The notes under the pieces: model-generated
What the model saw: the letters and a program-made list of their open reading frames with translations, nothing else
What the model was told of the DNA's origin: nothing
The model's database searches: none
Position numbers and translations under genes: made by a program
NCBI GenBank assembly: GCA_029239545.1
Contig: JARBUQ010000106.1
Span: 1-10,006 of the forward strand
Direction of reading: 5' to 3'
Length of the DNA: 10,006 bases
From: Paenibacillus sp.
GTDB lineage: Bacteria > Bacillota > Bacilli > Paenibacillales > NBRC-103111
Part shown: piece after piece, positions 5,679 to 10,006 of the stretch
Numbering within the stretch: position 1 is the stretch's first letter
How the letters are laid out: the number at the start of each line of letters is the position of its first letter

Positions 5679-7571
5679 GTGAATGTGAGTTTAATTGACA
5701 CGAAGGATCTTTATTTGTTTAACACTGGACAGTTATATCAGGCGTATCGTGTCTTTGGCTCACACCAAGGAATCTGGGGAGGAATAGAAGGAACTCGTTT
5801 CGTCGTTTGGGCACCCAACGCTCAATCTATAAGCGTTGTGGGAGACTTTAATGAATGGAACGGCTTGCGTAATCCGATGCAATTGCTTGATGACACTGGC
5901 ATTTGGATGACGTTCATCCCCGGACTCATGGAAGGAACGGCCTACAAGTATGAGCTCCTTACGAGAAATCAGGAGCTGCTGCTTAAGTCGGATCCGTTCG
6001 CCTATCATGCTGAGCGGCGTCCTGGCACAGCCTCCATTGTGATGAGGTTAGATAAGTTCACATGGATGGACTCGGAATGGATAAATCGCAAGCGAAGAGA
6101 AAGCCCGTTTGAAGCACCGATGCTTATTTATGAAGTGCATCTTGGTTCCTGGAAGAACAAGGGCAAGGAGATTTTCTTAACGTATCAGGAGCTGGCATCC
6201 GAACTTGTGCAATATGTTGTGGATATGGGATATACCCATATTGAGCTTCTGCCATTGTCCGAGCATCCTCTGGATGCATCATGGGGCTATCAGGCGACCG
6301 GGTATTATGCGGCTACGAGCCGCTATGGAACACCGGAAGGGCTTATGGAGCTTGTCAATCAGGCCCATAACCGTGGTGTTGGTGTTATCGTAGACTGGGT
6401 ACCGGGGCATTTTTGCAAGGATGATCATGGCCTCCGCTTGTTCGACGGTACTGCAATGTTCGAGCCCGACGATTGGCGTCTTGCTGAGAAGCCGCTATGG
6501 GGAACGTTATCCTTCGATTTTTCCACTACGGAAGTACAAAGCTTTCTTATTTCTAATGCTATATTCTGGTTGGATGTTTTTCATATAGACGGTCTGCGTG
6601 TAGACGCGGTTGCAAGTATGATAGATCGGAACTTTGACAAGCCGGAGTCGATGCGGACATATAATGAGTATGGCGGAGGCGAGTATCTGGAAGCTACAAG
6701 TTTTCTGAAGCGGCTCAATGAGACCGTCAGCACTCACTTCCCCGATGCCATTATGATAGCGGAGGATTCCTCCGATTACCCGCTTGTGACAACCCCCTCT
6801 GAAGGAGGTGGTTTGGGCTTCAGCTACAAGTGGAACATGGGCTGGATGAACGATATGCTTCAATATATGTGTCTGCCTCCGGAGAACAGGCCGGAGCATC
6901 ACACGCTGCTTAACTTTGCCATGATGTATGCGTATAATGAACGTTTTGTGCTGCCGCTGTCACATGATGAAGTGGTGCACGGCAAACGATCCTTGCTCGA
7001 CAAGATGCCGGGCTCTTATGAGCAGAAATTCGCCAATTTGCGGCTTTTCCTCGCCTTCTGGATCGGGCACCCAGGTAAGAAGCTGCTCTTCATGGGCGGT
7101 GAGCTTGCTCAATTCGCAGAATGGAAGGATGCCGATCAATTGGATTGGCATCTGCTAGAATATGACGCGCACCGCAGCTTCCGGCATTTTTCACGGGAAT
7201 TGAACCATTTGTACACCTCGCATGCGGCGCTTTGGCAGTTGGATTTTGAGCCGGAAGGGTTCCAATGGATCGATCCCGATAATGCCGGACAATGCATTCT
7301 CACATTCATCCGTTATGGAAGCGACCGTACGAAACCTCTCGTATTTATCTGTAATTTCTCTACCAGGAACTACGACAAATATCGAATCGGAGTGCCCGGG
7401 CCAGGGACTTACAGAACGCTGTTATGCTCGGATGATCCTGTTTATGGCGGGGCTGGCATATATGATTATGCAGGGACTATTGTCGCGGATGATGCATACA
7501 TGCATCAACGTGAGCATAGTATTGAATTCGCACTACCTGGCCTGACTTGCATGATTTTTTCAACTGAATAG
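5679..7571 (+). CDS. glgB: 1,4-alpha-glucan (glycogen) branching enzyme
   Basis: Cytosolic GH13 enzyme that cuts alpha-1,4-glucan and re-attaches the piece through an alpha-1,6 bond, making the branches of glycogen. From GTG at 5679 it has 630 residues, close to the B. subtilis enzyme and shorter than E. coli GlgB because the extra N1 domain is absent. Residues about 30-115 form the CBM48-type N-terminal domain (RFVVWAPNA, VVGDFNEWN, DPFAYHAE). The barrel shows DWVPGHF from D239, GLRVDAVASM with the nucleophile D309, MIAEDSS with the acid/base E362, and LSHDEVVHGK with D430, so the catalytic triad is complete. A C-terminal beta domain follows. The GTG is preferred because GGGGTG (5665-5670) lies 8 nt before it but only 2 nt before the in-frame ATG at 5673. 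It is the first gene of the glg operon; the GH15-like gene diverges from it. Confidence 0.96.
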   Translation: MNVSLIDTKDLYLFNTGQLYQAYRVFGSHQGIWGGIEGTRFVVWAPNAQSISVVGDFNEWNGLRNPMQLLDDTGIWMTFIPGLMEGTAYKYELLTRNQELLLKSDPFAYHAERRPGTASIVMRLDKFTWMDSEWINRKRRESPFEAPMLIYEVHLGSWKNKGKEIFLTYQELASELVQYVVDMGYTHIELLPLSEHPLDASWGYQATGYYAATSRYGTPEGLMELVNQAHNRGVGVIVDWVPGHFCKDDHGLRLFDGTAMFEPDDWRLAEKPLWGTLSFDFSTTEVQSFLISNAIFWLDVFHIDGLRVDAVASMIDRNFDKPESMRTYNEYGGGEYLEATSFLKRLNETVSTHFPDAIMIAEDSSDYPLVTTPSEGGGLGFSYKWNMGWMNDMLQYMCLPPENRPEHHTLLNFAMMYAYNERFVLPLSHDEVVHGKRSLLDKMPGSYEQKFANLRLFLAFWIGHPGKKLLFMGGELAQFAEWKDADQLDWHLLEYDAHRSFRHFSRELNHLYTSHAALWQLDFEPEGFQWIDPDNAGQCILTFIRYGSDRTKPLVFICNFSTRNYDKYRIGVPGPGTYRTLLCSDDPVYGGAGIYDYAGTIVADDAYMHQREHSIEFALPGLTCMIFSTE

Positions 7572-7660
7572 TTTGTGCACAAGATCATCATCAGTGGATT
7601 ACATCCAGCTATGCTTGCGAAGCCATTTGCCTCGCACATGTTTATTAAGGAGGAGCGTAT

Positions 7661-8815
7661 ATGCAGCGTAAAGAATGTGTCGCTATGTTATTGGCAGGCG
7701 GAGAAGGAAGAAGGCTGGGTGCGCTGACAAGAAGGCTGGCCAAGCCGGCCGTTCATTTTGGCGGTAAATATCGGATTATAGATTTCACGCTCAGCAATTG
7801 CACGAATTCCGGAATTGAGACGGTCGGCGTGTTGACACAATATCGCCCTCTCGAGCTTCATGCCCATCTCGGCATTGGAAGTCCGTGGGATCTCGATCGT
7901 AAGTCTGGCGGTGTTACAGTACTGCCCCCATACGTTAAGCAGCGCGGCGGAGACTGGTACAAAGGAACAGCCAATGCGATATATCAGAATCTGGGATTCA
8001 TTGAGCAGCATGATCCGGAATATGTGCTCATTATTTCAGGCGACCATATTTATAAGATGGATTACGACAAGATGTTAACCTTCCATAAGGAAAAAGGCGC
8101 AGACGCGACGATAGCCGTTATTGAAGTGGCCTGGGAGGAAGCCAGCCGTTTTGGCATCATGAGTACAAGCTCGGATCATCATATCACCGAATTCGCAGAG
8201 AAACCGAAGCAGCCGAAGAGCAATCTGGCTTCTATGGGTGTATATATGTTCAGTTGGCCGGTACTGAAGCGTTATTTGATTGAGGATGAGGCGAAGCACG
8301 GGTCATCCAATGATTTTGGCAAGGATTTGATTCCGGCGATGCTCGAAGCAGGCCAAGAGATGTACGCTTATCCATTCGAAGGCTATTGGAAGGATGTTGG
8401 GACGATTGAAAGTCTGTGGGAAGCCAGCATGGACTTGCTTGAGAGCAAGCCGCGGCTTAACTTGAATGATCGTTCGTGGCGCATTTATTCGGTCAATCCG
8501 AATCAGCCTCCGCACTATATAGGCCCTGCTGCCAAAGTGCAGGCATCGCTTATCAATGAAGGCTGTGTTGTCTTCGGCGAAGTCGACCACTCTGTATTGT
8601 TCTATGGGGTACATGTGGAGGCCGGAAGTCAAATTAAGGATTCCGTTATTATGCCGAATGTAAAAATTGGACGCGGCGTTGTGATTAACAGAGCCATCAT
8701 TGGTGAGGGCTGTGTGATAGAGGACGGCAGCGTGATTGGCTTTGAGGGAGATGGCGAGATTACCCTGATCGGCAGCTTTGAGACCGTAAACGGGAAGCGG
8801 GAGGCGGAAGTATGA
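7661..8815 (+). CDS. glgC: Glucose-1-phosphate adenylyltransferase, catalytic subunit (ADP-glucose pyrophosphorylase)
   Basis: Makes ADP-glucose from ATP and glucose-1-phosphate, the committed step of bacterial glycogen synthesis. It has 384 residues, the usual size for Bacillus-type GlgC. The nucleotidyltransferase domain carries the nucleotide loop LAGGEGRRL (11-19) with KPAVHFGGKYR (28-38). It also has GDHIYKMD with the catalytic aspartate D128, FAEKP with the sugar-phosphate lysine K181, and GYWKDVGT with the metal-binding D245. The last 90 or so residues are a left-handed beta-helix of hexapeptide repeats (INEGCVV, SVLFYGV, SVIMPNVKIG). All catalytic residues are present. The start is fixed by AAGGAGG (7647-7653), 7 nt before the ATG. 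It lies 89 nt after glgB with no clear terminator between, and overlaps glgD by 4 bp. The protein probably works as a GlgC/GlgD hetero-oligomer, as known from Geobacillus. Confidence 0.97.
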   Translation: MQRKECVAMLLAGGEGRRLGALTRRLAKPAVHFGGKYRIIDFTLSNCTNSGIETVGVLTQYRPLELHAHLGIGSPWDLDRKSGGVTVLPPYVKQRGGDWYKGTANAIYQNLGFIEQHDPEYVLIISGDHIYKMDYDKMLTFHKEKGADATIAVIEVAWEEASRFGIMSTSSDHHITEFAEKPKQPKSNLASMGVYMFSWPVLKRYLIEDEAKHGSSNDFGKDLIPAMLEAGQEMYAYPFEGYWKDVGTIESLWEASMDLLESKPRLNLNDRSWRIYSVNPNQPPHYIGPAAKVQASLINEGCVVFGEVDHSVLFYGVHVEAGSQIKDSVIMPNVKIGRGVVINRAIIGEGCVIEDGSVIGFEGDGEITLIGSFETVNGKREAEV

Positions 8816-9921
8816 AGCGAGTGATGGGTGTCATCAATCTGGTTAATGAATATGAAGAAATGGAAGAGCTGACCTATGGCCGCTGCGTGGCATCCGTTCC
8901 TTTTGGCGGGCGCTACCGTTTGGTCGATTTTATGCTGTCCAGCATGGTGAACTCCGGTATCTCTAATGTCGCTGTGTTCGCCCATACGAAGTATAGATCG
9001 TTAATGGATCATCTCGGTTCGGGCAAGGAGTGGGATCTGGATCGGAAGAGAAATGGTTTGTTCCTGCTGCCACCGGCGGTTGATGAGATGCAGGATATGT
9101 TGAAGGGGGACTTGTTTCACTTTAATAGACATCGCGATTATTTCTATCGCAGTCCCGATGATTACGTCATTATCGCGCGCAGTCATATGGTGTGCAATAT
9201 CGATTTCACTAAAGTGTTGGAAGCCCATCTGGAGAGCGGGGCTGATGTTACGGTTGTGTACAAAGATACGGTGGATCAAGGGAGCGCCCGCTGCCGCCGG
9301 TTAGAAATCAATGATGAGGGACGCGTCACCGCGATGCAGGATCATCTTGGACGTTTGGCAACAACGAATGTATCAATGGAAATTTTCATTCTGCGCAAGG
9401 ATCTGCTGCTGGACTTGGTGCAGGTGTCATTGGCAGAAGGGCATGATCATTTTGTGCGGAACGCCATTATGCGCAATGTGAATCGGCTCCGCATTCACGG
9501 GTACAAATATGAAGGCTACCTTGGCATTGTAAATACGATTATGAGTTATTACCAACATAGTATGAATCTGCTCAACCCTGAAGTATACCGTGATTTGTTT
9601 TTTTCACCGGGACTTATTTATACCAAAATCAAAGACGAGCCGCCGACCAAATATTTGCGCTCCTCGCACGCAAGCAATTCGCTTATCGCCAATGGCTGTC
9701 ACGTTGAAGGCTCTGTCGAGAACAGTATTTTGTTCCGGGGAGTGAAGGTGCGTAAAGGAGCTTCGGTGAAAAACTGCATTGTGATGCAGAACTGTGAAAT
9801 AGGGGAATTTGTGTCGCTCGAGAATGCCATTCTGGATAAAGATGTGATCGTGGGTCGAGGGCGTGAGTTATTAGGTGCTTCTACAGCGCCATTCATTGCA
9901 GCCAAGAAAAGAATTATATAA
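8812..9921 (+). CDS. glgD: GlgD, non-catalytic paralogue of GlgC (ADP-glucose pyrophosphorylase subunit)
   Basis: A 369-residue partner of GlgC. In Geobacillus GlgD is nearly inactive alone and stimulates GlgC in a mixed tetramer. The fold is kept: FGGRYRLVDFMLSSMVNSGI and WDLDRKRNGLFLLPP match GlgC closely, and a C-terminal beta-helix is present (ANGCHVEGSVENSILFRG). Every active-site motif is lost. The nucleotide loop GGEGRRL has become an acidic NEYEEMEEL stretch, GDHIYKMD is RSHMVCNID with S124 replacing the catalytic Asp, the EKP lysine region is DHLGRLATTN, and GYWKDVGT is GYLGIVNT. The start ATG at 8812 overlaps the glgC stop (ATGA), and GGGAGG (8799-8804) lies 7 nt upstream, so translation is probably coupled, which helps keep the subunits in balance. 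A regulatory or structural role is likely. Confidence 0.95.
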   Translation: MKRVMGVINLVNEYEEMEELTYGRCVASVPFGGRYRLVDFMLSSMVNSGISNVAVFAHTKYRSLMDHLGSGKEWDLDRKRNGLFLLPPAVDEMQDMLKGDLFHFNRHRDYFYRSPDDYVIIARSHMVCNIDFTKVLEAHLESGADVTVVYKDTVDQGSARCRRLEINDEGRVTAMQDHLGRLATTNVSMEIFILRKDLLLDLVQVSLAEGHDHFVRNAIMRNVNRLRIHGYKYEGYLGIVNTIMSYYQHSMNLLNPEVYRDLFFSPGLIYTKIKDEPPTKYLRSSHASNSLIANGCHVEGSVENSILFRGVKVRKGASVKNCIVMQNCEIGEFVSLENAILDKDVIVGRGRELLGASTAPFIAAKKRII

Positions 9922-10006
9922 ATGCGGCTCTATCTATGAATCTGTGCTTGTTGATGGTCAATTGCTAAAACTTATGCGGACAGACGTTCCCTTATTTGCT
10001 CCGAAA
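9922..10006. other. Sequence after glgD: no gene and no clear terminator
   Basis: The 85 bases to the window edge contain only very short open frames; for example ATG at 9936 is stopped after ten codons. I see no hairpin followed by a T run, so the operon transcript may continue. The usual next gene, glgA, does not begin here. The final part, from GCGGACAG to GCTCCG (about 9976-10003), reads like intergenic sequence I associate loosely with Paenibacillus genomes, but the window holds only one copy, so I do not call a repeat. Confidence 0.5.

Noticed and set aside
6507..6902. A 131-codon antisense open frame within glgB
   Set aside because: It lies opposite the conserved catalytic region of GlgB and has no supporting signals.
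7222..7545. A 107-codon plus-strand open frame inside glgB in another frame
   Set aside because: It is a shadow of the C-terminal domain of GlgB, with no binding site and no homology I can recognise.
7572..7660. Possible hairpin GCGAAG/CCTCGC between glgB and glgC
   Set aside because: The stem is short with a mismatch and has no T run, so it is not a terminator. The glgC ribosome binding site follows directly.

Overview
The window looks like chromosomal DNA from a low-to-moderate-GC Gram-positive of the Bacillota, most likely a Paenibacillus-type Bacillales. The reasons are strong AGGAGG-type ribosome binding sites, SigA-like promoters, rho-independent hairpins, a HelD-type RNA polymerase recycling helicase, and a glgB-glgC-glgD cluster with the paired GlgC/GlgD subunits known from Bacillus and Geobacillus. 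The organism assignment is inference. I see no phage, insertion sequence, CRISPR array or RNA gene.

Layout. Bases 1-287 (minus) hold the N-terminus of an unrecognised membrane protein that runs off the window, with its own promoter at about 325-353. A single Gfo/Idh/MocA-type NAD(P)-dependent oxidoreductase (600-1556, plus) follows and ends at a hairpin at 1586-1620. A strong extended -10 promoter (1641-1669) and a leader of about 120 nt precede an 818-residue UvrD-like HelD protein (1800-4256, plus). A 16-bp perfect-stem terminator (4256-4296) separates it from the convergent gene at 4334-5386 (minus). That gene encodes a compact, single-domain GH15-like (alpha/alpha)6 protein, with motifs that resemble the alpha/beta regulatory subunits of eukaryotic phosphorylase kinase as much as secreted glucoamylases.

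A 286-292 bp divergent intergenic region follows, with a clear promoter and an overlapping inverted repeat facing right. It leads to the glycogen-synthesis genes glgB (5679-7571, branching enzyme), glgC (7661-8815, ADP-glucose pyrophosphorylase catalytic subunit) and glgD (8812-9921, a paralogous subunit whose active site is erased). glgC and glgD overlap by 4 bp. The last 85 bases hold no gene and no obvious terminator; glgA, which normally follows, does not start inside the window.

How the genes work together. GlgC/GlgD would make ADP-glucose. A glycogen synthase outside the window would extend the chains and GlgB would branch them. The divergent GH15-like protein, which lacks a visible signal peptide, is placed to hydrolyse or bind intracellular alpha-glucan. 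The oxidoreductase and HelD have their own promoters and terminators and look functionally unrelated. I found no clear new multi-gene system. The items most worth a second look are the phosphorylase-kinase-like GH15 protein next to the glycogen operon, the fully degenerate GlgD active site, and the inverted repeat on the glgB promoter.
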